From Chlorobium sp. (GTDB taxonomy: Bacteria; Bacteroidota; Chlorobiia; Chlorobiales; Chlorobiaceae): DNA of 64,000 nucleotides. The stretch's first letter is position 1. Every line of letters starts with the position of its first letter. The DNA lies in the NCBI GenBank assembly GCA_005843825.1, contig SZXX01000030.1, positions 1-64,000 of the forward strand. The letters run 5' to 3'. Both the position numbers and the translations under genes were made by a program. Positions 35,524-44,453 of the stretch are shown piece by piece. The notes below the pieces were generated by a model that ran no database searches, had not been told where the DNA came from, and was given only the letters and a program-made list of their open reading frames with translations.

Positions 35524-36654
35524 ATGAATTTCTTTTTATCCACCGATCTGGTTATCGGAGTAAATGAAGCGCTGAACCTGAACGGGCATTTAGCTCAACT
35601 GGCAGTCAAGAAGCCCGGCATTATCTACGATGCCAACCTGGCTGGCAACCTCTATTTTCAGGATGTTTTGAAGGCCCTTACCTCTGAAAATGCCAACTCC
35701 GTAGTCTATTGCAATGAGTTTGGGGGTGAGCCGACCTATGCCCATCTTGAAAATGTTGCTGAATTCTTCCGCAGCAATCCGCCGGATGTCATTGTTGCCA
35801 TAGGCGGCGGCAGTACCCTTGACCTTGGAAAAGGGATAGCTCTGCTTATGACAAACAACGTTCCAGCCCTTTCACTCAAAGGATTTCCAACAGGGGTCAA
35901 CGATCCTCTGCCACTGGTAACCGTCCCTTCACTGCTCGGCAGCGGAGCTGAGGTAAGCTTTAATGCGGTATTTATTGACGAGGCAGAAGGACGCAAACTT
36001 GGCATCAACAGTAAAAAGAACTTTCCTAAAAAAGCAGTTATCGACCCCCAGCTCTCAATGACAGCACCGATTGAAAGTGTTATTGCTTCAGCCATGGACA
36101 GTCTTGTTCACTGTGTGGACAGTTTCGGATCTGTAAAGCATACAGCTTTGAGCAGAATTTTTTCAATCGAGGGCTTTCAGCGCACCTTCTACGCCTTGCA
36201 GCAGAACCAGCTTGACCGCGCAGAGTCAAGGCTCGATCTTGCCATTGGAAGCGTTTGCGGTACCGTAGCTCTCATGAACTCCGGAGACGGCCCCACAAAC
36301 GGGTTTGCCTATTACCTTGGAGTCAAGCATCGCGTTCCGCACGGTCTCGCCGGAGCGATTTTTCTCAAGGAAGTCATGCGCTACAACCATGAACATGGTT
36401 ACGAAAAGTATGCACTTCTCAACCCCATGCGGTCATCGCCATCACCAAAAGAGGCTACTGCAGAACTGCTTGAAGAGATGGATGAACTCTATCTTCAGCT
36501 CAAGATACCAACGCTTGTGCCTTACGGGTATGGCAAGGGTAATGCGGCTGAATTTGCCCGCAATGCATCGGAAGCGCTTAAAGGATCATTTTCAGGCAAT
36601 CCTGTCGAATTTACAGAAGAGTCGGCAAGAGCCGTTGTTTTTCAATTAACCTAA
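35524..36654 (+). CDS. Iron-containing alcohol dehydrogenase (KdnB-like)
   Basis: A 376-residue group III alcohol dehydrogenase. The NAD-binding GGGSTLDLGKG motif is near residues 94-104. Metal ligands are plausible in ASAMDSLVHCVDSF and the KHRVPHGLAGAIF region. It sits between a CMP-sugar synthetase gene and a DegT-type aminotransferase gene. KdnB of Shewanella oxidises Kdo at C8 before KdnA transaminates it, and this gene order fits that role. Other sugar-alcohol oxidations are possible. Confidence 0.85.
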   Translation: MNFFLSTDLVIGVNEALNLNGHLAQLAVKKPGIIYDANLAGNLYFQDVLKALTSENANSVVYCNEFGGEPTYAHLENVAEFFRSNPPDVIVAIGGGSTLDLGKGIALLMTNNVPALSLKGFPTGVNDPLPLVTVPSLLGSGAEVSFNAVFIDEAEGRKLGINSKKNFPKKAVIDPQLSMTAPIESVIASAMDSLVHCVDSFGSVKHTALSRIFSIEGFQRTFYALQQNQLDRAESRLDLAIGSVCGTVALMNSGDGPTNGFAYYLGVKHRVPHGLAGAIFLKEVMRYNHEHGYEKYALLNPMRSSPSPKEATAELLEEMDELYLQLKIPTLVPYGYGKGNAAEFARNASEALKGSFSGNPVEFTEESARAVVFQLT

Positions 36655-36670
36655 AAGAACAGGACATATT

Positions 36671-37828
36671 ATGGCGGGTGCAGAACTCATCGGTCGTGAA
36701 GAATTGGCCGAAATACAGGAGCTTTTCAGCAGGGAGAAGGTCAATCTATACCGTTACGGCGGAGGCAACTACAAGGCGAGAGAGTTTGAGGAAAAATTTG
36801 CGGCGTGGATAGGGGTAAAGTACGCCCATGCAGTTTCTTCAGGCACTGCAGCCATTCATTGCGCTCTTGCAGGTGCAGGAATCGGGCCTGGTGATGAAGT
36901 TATCACAACGGCATGGACTTTTATTGCTCCGGTGGAGGCTATCAGTGCTCTTGGAGCAGTGCCAGTTCCGGTAGAACTTGATGAAACCTACCATCTCGAT
37001 CCATTGGAAGTTGAAAAGGCAATTACGCCTGCAACCAAAGCAGTCGTTGCAATTCCTATGTGGGCTTCGCCTAAAATGGACGAACTCTCAGCAATTTGCA
37101 AAAAGCACGGCCTCATACTGATCGAGGATGCCGCCCAGGCACTTGGCGCATCATATAAGGGACGTAAGCTCGGCACCTTCGGCAGTGTAGCCTCATTCTC
37201 GTTTGATGCAGGCAAGACTCTCCATACCGGTGAGGGTGGAATCATTGTCACCAACGATAAAGATATCTACGATCGTGCAGCCGAGTTCTCCGATCACGGC
37301 CACATGCACTTGCCCGGGTTACCGAGGGGTAAAGATCCAAGACGCTCCAAAGGCCTTAATTTGCGACTCAGCGAAGTCACGGCGGCAATCGGACTGGCCC
37401 AGCTGGCAAAAATTGACACTATTCTCTCTAAAGCAAAGGAGAACAAGCGTAAAATCAAGGATGCCATTCGTCATCTTGATAACATTATTCTAAGACCATT
37501 CAGTGACGAAGCCGGTTCGCAGGGCGACACCCTGATTTTCAGGGTCAAAAACCGTGAAGCTGCGCTTCAGTTTGAAGCACACCTCACTGAGCACGGTTTT
37601 GGAACCAAAATTCTGCCCGAAGCTCTTGACTGGCATTTTGCCGGGGTATGGGGCCACCTTCTTGGTGAGTACGACCGCTACAACACCGCCGATCTCGAAG
37701 CCCTCTGGCCGAAAACAGGCACCATGCTTCGCAGCAGCATCTGTCTCAACATTCCAGTGCTGATTGACGATGCTACAATTCAGAGTCTTGTCAAAGCGAT
37801 CATCTCAGGTGCGGCAAAAATAGGATAG
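36671..37828 (+). CDS. DegT/DnrJ/EryC1/StrS sugar aminotransferase (KdnA-like)
   Basis: PLP-dependent transaminase of 385 residues. The PLP lysine is Lys182 in FSFDAGKTLHTGEGG, and Asp153 (LIEDAAQALGA) contacts the pyridine nitrogen. SSGTAAIHCALAGAGIGPGDEVI is the family phosphate-binding motif. It would add an amino group to the ketone or aldehyde produced by the preceding dehydrogenase, giving an amino sugar acid. Spacing is 16 nt, so one transcript is likely. A hairpin terminator (37846-37877) follows. Confidence 0.9.
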   Translation: MAGAELIGREELAEIQELFSREKVNLYRYGGGNYKAREFEEKFAAWIGVKYAHAVSSGTAAIHCALAGAGIGPGDEVITTAWTFIAPVEAISALGAVPVPVELDETYHLDPLEVEKAITPATKAVVAIPMWASPKMDELSAICKKHGLILIEDAAQALGASYKGRKLGTFGSVASFSFDAGKTLHTGEGGIIVTNDKDIYDRAAEFSDHGHMHLPGLPRGKDPRRSKGLNLRLSEVTAAIGLAQLAKIDTILSKAKENKRKIKDAIRHLDNIILRPFSDEAGSQGDTLIFRVKNREAALQFEAHLTEHGFGTKILPEALDWHFAGVWGHLLGEYDRYNTADLEALWPKTGTMLRSSICLNIPVLIDDATIQSLVKAIISGAAKIG

Positions 37829-37845
37829 AAGGGGATTGACGTGCA

Positions 37846-37877
37846 ATAAAAAAGCCTGCGAATGCAGGCTTTTTTAT
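37846..37877. terminator. Bidirectional rho-independent terminator
   Basis: AAAAAAGCCTGC-GAAT-GCAGGCTTTTTT: a perfect stem with a 4-nt loop, A-run on the left and T-run on the right. It ends both the sugar operon (plus) and the tRNA-Cys transcript (minus). Confidence 0.9.
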
Positions 37878-37883
37878 TGTTGC

Positions 37884-37957
37884 TGGAGGCGAAGAGCGGA
37901 CTCGAACCGCTGTACAAGGTTTTGCAGACCTCTGCCTAACCACTCGGCCACTTCGCC
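37884..37957 (-). tRNA. tRNA-Cys (GCA)
   Basis: Read on the minus strand from 37957: acceptor GGCGAAG pairs with CTTCGCC, the anticodon loop is CTGCAAA with GCA, the T loop is GGTTCGAGTCC, position 73 is U (the cysteine identity base), and CCA is encoded (37886-37884). 74 nt with no intron or variable arm. Confidence 0.97.
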
Positions 37958-38135
37958 GTTAAGGGAATGTTAAGGTAAGAAAAAGAAATTCTCAAACAAA
38001 AGCTTTGCAAGGTTTAGCTCTGCTATTTTATCCTTAACGTTACAGGCCCTGAAGAATAGGGTTCAAACCGCTTAACACTTGCCGAATGTGTGATATATTA
38101 AAGCTGAATTTTTCGATCTACATTCAAGATACTTG

Positions 38136-38636
38136 ATGCCTATGGCTTTTGACCTGAAAATGACGCGAGTCCTCAAGATCGTTGCACTCTTTGAAACTTT
38201 CAAAGGGCTTCTCGGCCTCTTTGCCGGAACAGGTATTTTTTTTATGAGCCAGCAGAATATTCAGCTCTATGCAGGTCAACTGATCAGGCATTTTCATCTC
38301 GATCCTGAACAAGGTATTTCTAAAATCATTATTGATGCAGCCGGAAATCTGACCGATAATCGAATACGCTTTCTTTTCCTTTTTGCTTTGCTCTATGCGC
38401 TGATGAGGTTTGTTGAAGCTTACGGGTTATGGTTCGCAAGGCGATGGGCAGAATGGTTTGCGTTGATCAGCGGCTGCGTTTACCTGCCAATTGAACTCTT
38501 CGAGTTGGCTAAAGGGTTTACCTGGCTTAAGATCGGGCTTGTGATCATTAATCTCGTTGTGGTACTCTATATGGCGTTTGTCCTTAAGCATAACCAGAAG
38601 GCAAAAATGCTGGAAAAACATCACGGAACGTTGTGA
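38136..38636 (+). CDS. DUF2127-family membrane protein
   Basis: An inner-membrane protein of about 166 residues with four hydrophobic segments (ALFETFKGLLGLFAGTGIFFM, FLFLFALLYALMRFVEAYGLW, WFALISGCVYLPIELFEL, IGLVIINLVVVLYMAFVL). The E-x-x-K-G-L-L-x-L-x-A-G and W-A-E-W-F-A motifs fit DUF2127. ATG at 38136 or 38142. Function of the family is unknown. Confidence 0.82.
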   Translation: MPMAFDLKMTRVLKIVALFETFKGLLGLFAGTGIFFMSQQNIQLYAGQLIRHFHLDPEQGISKIIIDAAGNLTDNRIRFLFLFALLYALMRFVEAYGLWFARRWAEWFALISGCVYLPIELFELAKGFTWLKIGLVIINLVVVLYMAFVLKHNQKAKMLEKHHGTL

Positions 38637-38677
38637 TTGTTCACAATAGCTTAGGCAGTCCCTAAATTCCAATTCTC

Positions 38678-39979
38678 ATGCATGATCTCATATCTTTTTC
38701 AATACTTCTGATTCTTTTTGCACTGCTTGCTTTTGTGGCATACCGCATCGTGCGTGATGCTCCCGGAAAAGCAGAACTTCAACGACTTCGCGGCGTTGAA
38801 GAGGAGGCACGCAAAACGGAAACAAGGCTTGAGTCTAAAACACAGGAGCTCGAAAATTTAAAGATTCGCTTTGCCCGCCTTGAATCTGATTTTGAGAACG
38901 GGCAGCGAAGCGCTGCCGAAAAAACCGCCCTGATGCAGGAGTCAGAGTCACGGCTTAAAATCGAATTTGAAAACCTCTCCAACAGGATTTTTGAAGAGCG
39001 GGGGAGGGCAATCGGCATAGAGAACCGCGAGCGCATGGATGGACTTCTTCAGCCTCTTCGCGAGCAGATCGATACTTTCCGTAAAAGGGTTGATGAGGTT
39101 CATACCATCGATACTGAACTTTCAGGACGTCTTGTCGAGCAGGTTCGCCAATTGCAGGAGCTGAGCGGGAAGGTGAGTGACGAGGCCAATCTTCTTGCAA
39201 GGGCTATCAAAGGCGACTCGAAAAAGCAGGGAGACTGGGGTGAAATGATTATCGAACGGATCTTTGAAGCTTCGGGACTTGAAAAAGGTAGAGAATACCT
39301 GGCGCAGGAGAGTTTCCGGCATGAGGATGGATTGCTGAAACGCCCCGATTTTATGGTGATGCTGCCATCGAACAAGGCTGTCATCGTCGATTCAAAAGTT
39401 TCACTGACAGCCTTCGAACGCTTCTGTCGCAGTGATGATGACGCCGAGCGTCAGCAGGCCATGAAAGAGCATGTGCAGTCCGTCCGTCGCCATATAGCCG
39501 AGCTGCAGACCAAAGAGTACAGCGGGATTAGAGGCAACAGTACCCTTGATTTTGTCATCATGTGTATTCCCATCGAACCCGCCTGGCAGACAGTCATCCA
39601 GGCCGACCCCGAACTGATATACGATCTTGCCGGAAAAAATGTGGTTTTGTGTGGCCCGACCACACTGATGATCACCCTTAAGCTTATTGCGCAGATCTGG
39701 CGGCGGGAAAATGAGAACAGGAATGCTGAGCTTATCGCCGAAAAGGCAGGAAAGATCTACGATCAGGTTTTTCTTATTCTGGAGTCAATGACAGATGCAA
39801 GAAAAAAGCTTTCAGGCCTGTCGGACTCCTTTGATCTGGCGTTAAAACGCATCAAAGAGGGACGTGGCAACCTGGTGGGCAGGGTAGAGGATATCCGCAG
39901 GCTTGGAGCAAAGGTAAGTCGCCAGATACCGCCAGAACTTACTCTGGAAGCAGAAACCGATGACGATGACAACGAGTGA
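38678..39979 (+). CDS. rmuC: RmuC-family DNA recombination protein
   Basis: RmuC limits inversions between short inverted repeats and has a PD-(D/E)XK-like core. The 433 residues have an N-terminal membrane anchor (5-25), a long coiled coil (about 30-170), and the catalytic-like domain with KGDSKKQGDWGEMIIERIFE, PDFMVMLPSNKAVIVDSKVSLTAFE and FVIMCIPIEPAWQ. The tail is acidic. A repeat-rich chromosome is a fitting context, though that is inference. It converges on the HigA-like gene, 5 nt apart. Confidence 0.93.
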   Translation: MHDLISFSILLILFALLAFVAYRIVRDAPGKAELQRLRGVEEEARKTETRLESKTQELENLKIRFARLESDFENGQRSAAEKTALMQESESRLKIEFENLSNRIFEERGRAIGIENRERMDGLLQPLREQIDTFRKRVDEVHTIDTELSGRLVEQVRQLQELSGKVSDEANLLARAIKGDSKKQGDWGEMIIERIFEASGLEKGREYLAQESFRHEDGLLKRPDFMVMLPSNKAVIVDSKVSLTAFERFCRSDDDAERQQAMKEHVQSVRRHIAELQTKEYSGIRGNSTLDFVIMCIPIEPAWQTVIQADPELIYDLAGKNVVLCGPTTLMITLKLIAQIWRRENENRNAELIAEKAGKIYDQVFLILESMTDARKKLSGLSDSFDLALKRIKEGRGNLVGRVEDIRRLGAKVSRQIPPELTLEAETDDDDNE

Positions 39980-39984
39980 GAGCT

Positions 39985-40293
39985 TTATGGCCTTGATTCA
40001 TCATAAGCCTTGATGTCCCGTTCAATATTTGATCCCTCACTGTTGAGGGCGACCTTCAGGTCATAATCCATCTGAAGCCCAAACCAGAAGTTGGCTGGAG
40101 TGCCGAAATACCGGCCGAGACGCAAAGCGGTTTCGGCCGTGATGCTTCGTTTTCCAGCTATAATTTCGTTGATGCGCCATACAGGAATCCGGATATCTTC
40201 TGCAATTCTTTTTTCGGTTAAGTTCATGGGGACGATATACTCCTCAAAAAGAACGGTTCCGGGATGAAGCGGCGATAATATCCTGCCAGACAT
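39985..40293 (-). CDS. HigA-family antitoxin without visible HigB partner
   Basis: A 102-residue XRE-type protein of the addiction-module antidote family: LSPLHPGTVLFEEYIVPMNLTEKRIAEDIRIPVWRINEIIAGKRSITAETALRLGRYF...FW. The H-P-G-x-x-L and helix-turn-helix are standard. In usual higBA pairs the toxin gene lies directly upstream; here the 301 bp upstream contain no HigB-like frame. A GGAG ribosome site precedes the ATG. It may be an orphan regulator. Confidence 0.87.
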   Translation of the reverse strand: MSGRILSPLHPGTVLFEEYIVPMNLTEKRIAEDIRIPVWRINEIIAGKRSITAETALRLGRYFGTPANFWFGLQMDYDLKVALNSEGSNIERDIKAYDESRP

Positions 40294-40594
40294 CGATTGA
40301 ACTCCTCATAGTTACCTCAATTTGCAATCCTCTACCAGTGTACAACAGATTACCATTTTATTATTGCTTTTACGTTCTTTATTCTTTCCGTTATGCAAAT
40401 GCCAAAAACAAAATCAGTATAACTCTCCACGACTCTGCATGTATTACAGCGCTGGTTATTGATACGATTCCAAAATTCAATCAATTAATGTTACATTAAT
40501 GTTAAATAAAACAGCTCAATGATGGAGCCCCGTGGTTTCCTATGAGTAGCCAATGGCTTTTATTTTTTTGTCCGGAATATAGCAAGTACCCTCA
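40294..40594. promoter_or_regulatory. Divergent region between higA-like gene and histidine kinase
   Basis: 301 bp with no gene. It has tandem 11-bp repeats ATTAATGTTAC and ATTAATGTTAA at 40484-40494 and 40495-40505, about 90 bp before the kinase start; they could be binding sites. No promoter boxes assigned. Confidence 0.4.
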
Positions 40595-41902
40595 ATGACT
40601 GAAATGCAGTATGGTAATCAGCCAAACCTCGATATAGACTTGCGCTCAAAAGCCGAAGAGCGCCTCAAAAACATACAGATGAGCACCACGACGGTTGCTC
40701 AATCCCCGGAAGAGATGGCTGAAACCGAACTCCATCGAATGACTCGTGCTCTTTTTGCAACCAACAGTTGCAATCATGCACTGATTCATACCGTTGATGA
40801 AATTGAATTGCTGCATAAAATATGCACCATCATGGTGGACATTGGGGGTTACCGGATGGCCTGGGTTGGCTATAAAGAAGATGATAAAGAAAAAAGCCTT
40901 CGCGCGGTTGCTCATGCAGGTTTCGATGAAGGTTACCTCAGTTCAGCCAGAGTAACCTGGGCTGATGCTCTACTTGGCAATGGGCCTACCGGCACTGCTA
41001 TTCGCACTGGCGAGCCATGTATCATTCGCGATATACGAAAAGAACCTAAGTTCAGTCCATTGTTACATCAGGCCCTGGAGCGAGGGTATGCTTCAGTGCA
41101 GAGTTTACCGCTTATAACTGAAGGCGAGGTTTTTGGCGCCATTACTATATACTCGGAAATACCGAATGCCTTCAGTACAAAGGAGTCAGAGCTGCTCACA
41201 GGACTGGTGGACAATCTGGCCTATGGAGTCAAGATGTTGCGAGACCGCAAGGCAAAACTAAAGGCAGAGGGTAAGCTGAAGGAAAGTGAAGAACGTTTCA
41301 GACTGATGTTTGAGCAGCATTCTGCAATCATGCTGCTCATAGAGCCGGGAACATGGAAGATCATTGACGCTAATCAGTCAGCATCTGATTTTTATGGATT
41401 CTCTCTTGATGAGCTCAAGCGAATGCGCATAGATCAAATCAATCAGGACTCACCGGAAGTCCAAAAGGGTAACCTTGACAAATTCAGGACGTCGAAGCCG
41501 AATACATTTGTATTTCATCACAAGCTGGCTGATGGCTCCATTCGTGAGGTGGAGGTTGTAAGCAACAATGTTTTGATTCAAGGGAAAGAAGTTTTTTTCT
41601 CCATTATCAGCGATATCACTGAGCAGAAGCAGGCAGAACAGGCGCTGAAAGAGAGCGAAGAGCGCTTCAGGATGCTCTTTGCGGGGAATTCGGCCGTCAT
41701 GATTATTCTTGATCCTGCAACAGGGATTATTACTGACGCGAATCAGGCAGCGGCTGACTTTTTCGGGTGGCCGATTGAGGTATTGAAGCAGATGAATATT
41801 AACCAGATCAATACCCTTACACCTGAAGAGATTACTCAGGAGCTGAATAAATGGCAGGCTCTGAACCAACGGGCACTTTTCATTTCCTCACCGGCGTGCT
41901 GA
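40595..41902 (+). pseudogene. Hybrid histidine kinase, N-terminal part (GAF and PAS domains), frameshifted
   Basis: The 435-residue first part carries a GAF domain at about 45-215 (HKICTIMVDIGGYRMAWVGY, TGTAIRTGEPCIIRDI) and a full PAS domain at about 225-350. A second PAS starts at about 355 and is cut off. The frame changes at 41876: removing one base there (after the GCA codon) makes the sequence read AFSFPHRRADGSVRDVE, matching the equivalent part of the next PAS (FSFRHRKKDGSIRDVE). So this and 41910-43883 are one gene broken by a +1 insertion, about 1,095 residues if intact. A sequencing error cannot be excluded. Confidence 0.85.
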
Positions 41903-41909
41903 TGGCTCA

Positions 41910-43883
41910 GTGCGTGATGTGGAGATATTTGCCAAGAAAATCGAGATACAGGGCAAAGAGGTTATCTACGATATTGTTCACGACATTACTGAGCGCAAGC
42001 AGCAGGAAGAAGCACTGAGGAGAAGTGAAAAACAGTTCAGGTCAATGTTTGAGGGCCATTCCGCGGTAAAGTTACTTGTTGATCCTGATACCGGCAAGAT
42101 CATCGATGCCAATAGTTCAGCAGCTGACTTTTATGGATGGTCAGTTGAAGAGCTGCGAAACATGCGTATCCTGCAAATCAATACCCTCACTCCCGAAGAG
42201 GTTAAGGCTGAAATGGAAAGAGCGAGATTGATTGGAAAAACACAGTTTTCATTTCGACACCGCAAAAAAGACGGCTCTATTCGAGATGTGGAGGTATTCA
42301 GCAATCCAATCGAGTTTGAGGGAAAGTCCATTCTATATTCGATTGTCCATGATGTCACTGAAAGGAAGCTCGCTGAAGCAAAAGTTCTTGAAATCAAGGA
42401 GCACTTCGAGGCAACCATAGATGCCGCCGAAATTGGCACCTGGGAGTGGAATGTAGAAACCGGTGAAGCCATCCTGAATAACCGCTGGTTCGAAATAGTT
42501 GGATACACCCCGGAAGAGCTTGCTCCGGTAAGCATTCAGACATGGGCAGATCTGGCGCATCCGGATGACTTCAAAGAATCAATGGCGATTGTGGAAAAAC
42601 ATTTCAACGGCGACTCGGAGCATTATGAATGCGAATGCCGGATGAAACATAAAGACGGTCATTGGGTCTGGATTTTGGACCGCGGTAAATTATTGACCAG
42701 GACACCTGACGGGAAACCTTTGCGAATGCTCGGCACCCATACTGATATAACGGAGCGAAAACTTGCAGCTGAAGAGAGCGACCGCTTGAAAATAGCTTTT
42801 ATGGCCAATATGAGCCATGAAATACGTACCCCGATGAACGGTATTCTCGGCTTTTCAGAACTCTTGAAAGATCCTCAGCTTTCAGGAGAGGAGCAGGAAG
42901 AGTATATCGAGCTTATTCATCAGAGCGGTCAGCGGATGCTGAATCTGATTAATGACCTGATGGATATCTCCAAGATTGATGCAAAAGAGGTAAAGCTGCA
43001 GAAAACTGAAACGTCGGTTAACCAGCTCGTAAGAGATGTTGAGGCTTTTTTCAAACTTGAAGTCAATAAAAAAGGATTGCACTTAAGCTGTACAGCAGGG
43101 CTTTCTGACGAGGAGAGCATCATCGAAACGGATAGCATCAAGCTCAACCAGGTCCTTACCAACCTGATCCAGAATGCTTTTAAATTCACCTCGAAAGGTG
43201 GTATTGATTTCGGCTACACCAGAAAAGAAAAGTGCCTTGAGTTTTATGTGATCGATTCAGGCATCGGTATTCCTGCCGGTAAAAAAGAGAAGATTTTTGA
43301 ACGGTTCCATCAGGCAGATAACTCTCTTACCCGCAATCATGAAGGAGCAGGCCTTGGATTGAGCATATCAAAAGCATTGGTTGAGATGATGGGTGGCAAA
43401 ATCCGGGTCGAATCAGTTGATGGCGCAGGAAGTACCTTTTGCTTCACGTTGCCGTATAGCCCTGTTCATATTCCTGAAAGCGTCCCATCATCCAGCAAGG
43501 AGATGAATGATGAGGCTCCATCGCTGACCATTCTCATTGCTGAAGACGATGATTTGAGCTCCATACTGCTTAAAAGGAGCCTTAAAGGCGAAAATATCAA
43601 CATTCTTTGTGCCGAAAACGGCTGGGAAGCGGTGGAGCTGGTCGAGCATCATCCGGAGATCAATCTAGTGCTTATGGACATTAAAATGCCGGTGATGAAT
43701 GGCTATGAGGCAACAAGAATCATCAAAAAGCAGCGTCCTGATCTGCCTGTTATCGTCCAGTCAGCCTTTACATCAAAAGAGGAGAGGGAAAAAGCCTATG
43801 AGGCAGGATGCGACAACTTCATAACCAAGCCCATCAAAAAAAGCGAGCTGCTCGAAATGATGCAGTCTCTGTTGCACTGGTAA
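41910..43883 (+). pseudogene. Hybrid histidine kinase, C-terminal part (PAS, HisKA, HATPase, receiver), frameshifted
   Basis: Coding similarity begins at 41877, before the only available start, a GTG at 41910. The 657 residues have the end of a PAS/PAC, a second PAS (about 40-150), a third PAS/PAC (165-285; TWEWNVETGEAIL), HisKA with the phosphorylated His in NMSHEIRTPMNG, HATPase_c (NLIQNAFKFT, GLGLSISKALVEMMGG), and a receiver domain with LVLMDIKMPVMNGYEA giving the phospho-acceptor Asp. No DNA-binding output, so it would signal to other proteins. It is separated from its sensor domains by the frameshift at 41876. Confidence 0.87.
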
Positions 43884-44072
43884 ACAAGGCTTCTTGCCAT
43901 GCAATGGCGTGCTTTTCAGGCAAAAAGTGAATTGTACTCAATCAGTGTTGCCGCATCCTGGTCCATTGTGTACTTTATGAGAGTAGCCTTATGCGCCGTG
44001 CAATGAATAATTTCGTTCGAACCTGGTTTGTATTGATCGTTGAAGAAAAAAATATAACAACGGGAGGTTTGT

Positions 44073-44306
44073 ATGCCAACAACACCATTATCAACCGAAG
44101 CCAAACAGGTTATTTATCGCGCTATAAGTGACACTCATTTTCGTGATGCTCTGGTTAAAAATACTGCTGCTGTATTACATTCTGAAGCATTAGGTTTGAG
44201 TGAGGCAGATATTGCCGCCCTCAAAAAACTGAAGCCTCAGGGATGGGGTAAGCTGAGTGCGAATGAACTTAAAAGTAAACTTGGTTCAACAACGCACAAG
44301 GCCTAA
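44073..44306 (+). CDS. Small protein resembling NHLP / Os1348-type leader proteins
   Basis: A 77-residue protein with a good ribosome site (GGGAGG, 8 nt before the ATG). Residues 8-52 read STEAKQVIYRAISDTHFRDAL, a short linker, then LGLSEADIAALKKL. This is the pattern (helix, F-R-x-x-L, then L-T/S-x-x-E/D-x-x-A-L) of Os1348/nitrile-hydratase-like leader proteins, the clan that includes RiPP precursors. The tail (KPQGWGKLSANELKSKLG) is not cysteine-rich, and no maturation enzymes lie near. So it is a leader-like small protein rather than a proven RiPP precursor. Confidence 0.6.
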   Translation: MPTTPLSTEAKQVIYRAISDTHFRDALVKNTAAVLHSEALGLSEADIAALKKLKPQGWGKLSANELKSKLGSTTHKA

Positions 44307-44340
44307 GGTATTTTGCATTAAGAGGTTATATAGCAGAGGA

Positions 44341-44392
44341 ATAGGTCCTATAGGTTGTATGGGACCTATAGGACTTATAAGGACGGTGAGGG
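44341..44392. repeat. Repeat family C, copy 1
   Basis: ATAGGTCCTATAGG then GGGACCTATAGGACTTATAA and GGACGGTG. It is a nested palindrome (TATAGGTCC against GGACCTATA). The partner copy is at 57881-57921, and both are near family A text. Confidence 0.65.
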
Positions 44393-44402
44393 GAGAATAG
44401 AA

Positions 44403-44432
44403 GATAGATCCCTCAATGCGTTTCGGGATGAC
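44403..44432 (+). repeat. Repeat family A, copy 4
   Basis: TAGATCCCTCAATGCG then TTTCGGGATGACC. It lies 22 nt before the ftsZ-paralogue stop, between converging genes. Confidence 0.7.
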
Positions 44433-44453
44433 CTTTTCACTTTCTGAGGATTG

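Noticed and set aside
43916..44104. 62-residue minus-strand frame (ends KYTMDQDAATLIEYNSLFA)
   Set aside because: It overlaps the ribosome site and start of the better supported small gene at 44073, has no ribosome site of its own, and I recognise no family. The middle reads somewhat protein-like, so a gene remnant is possible but not supported.
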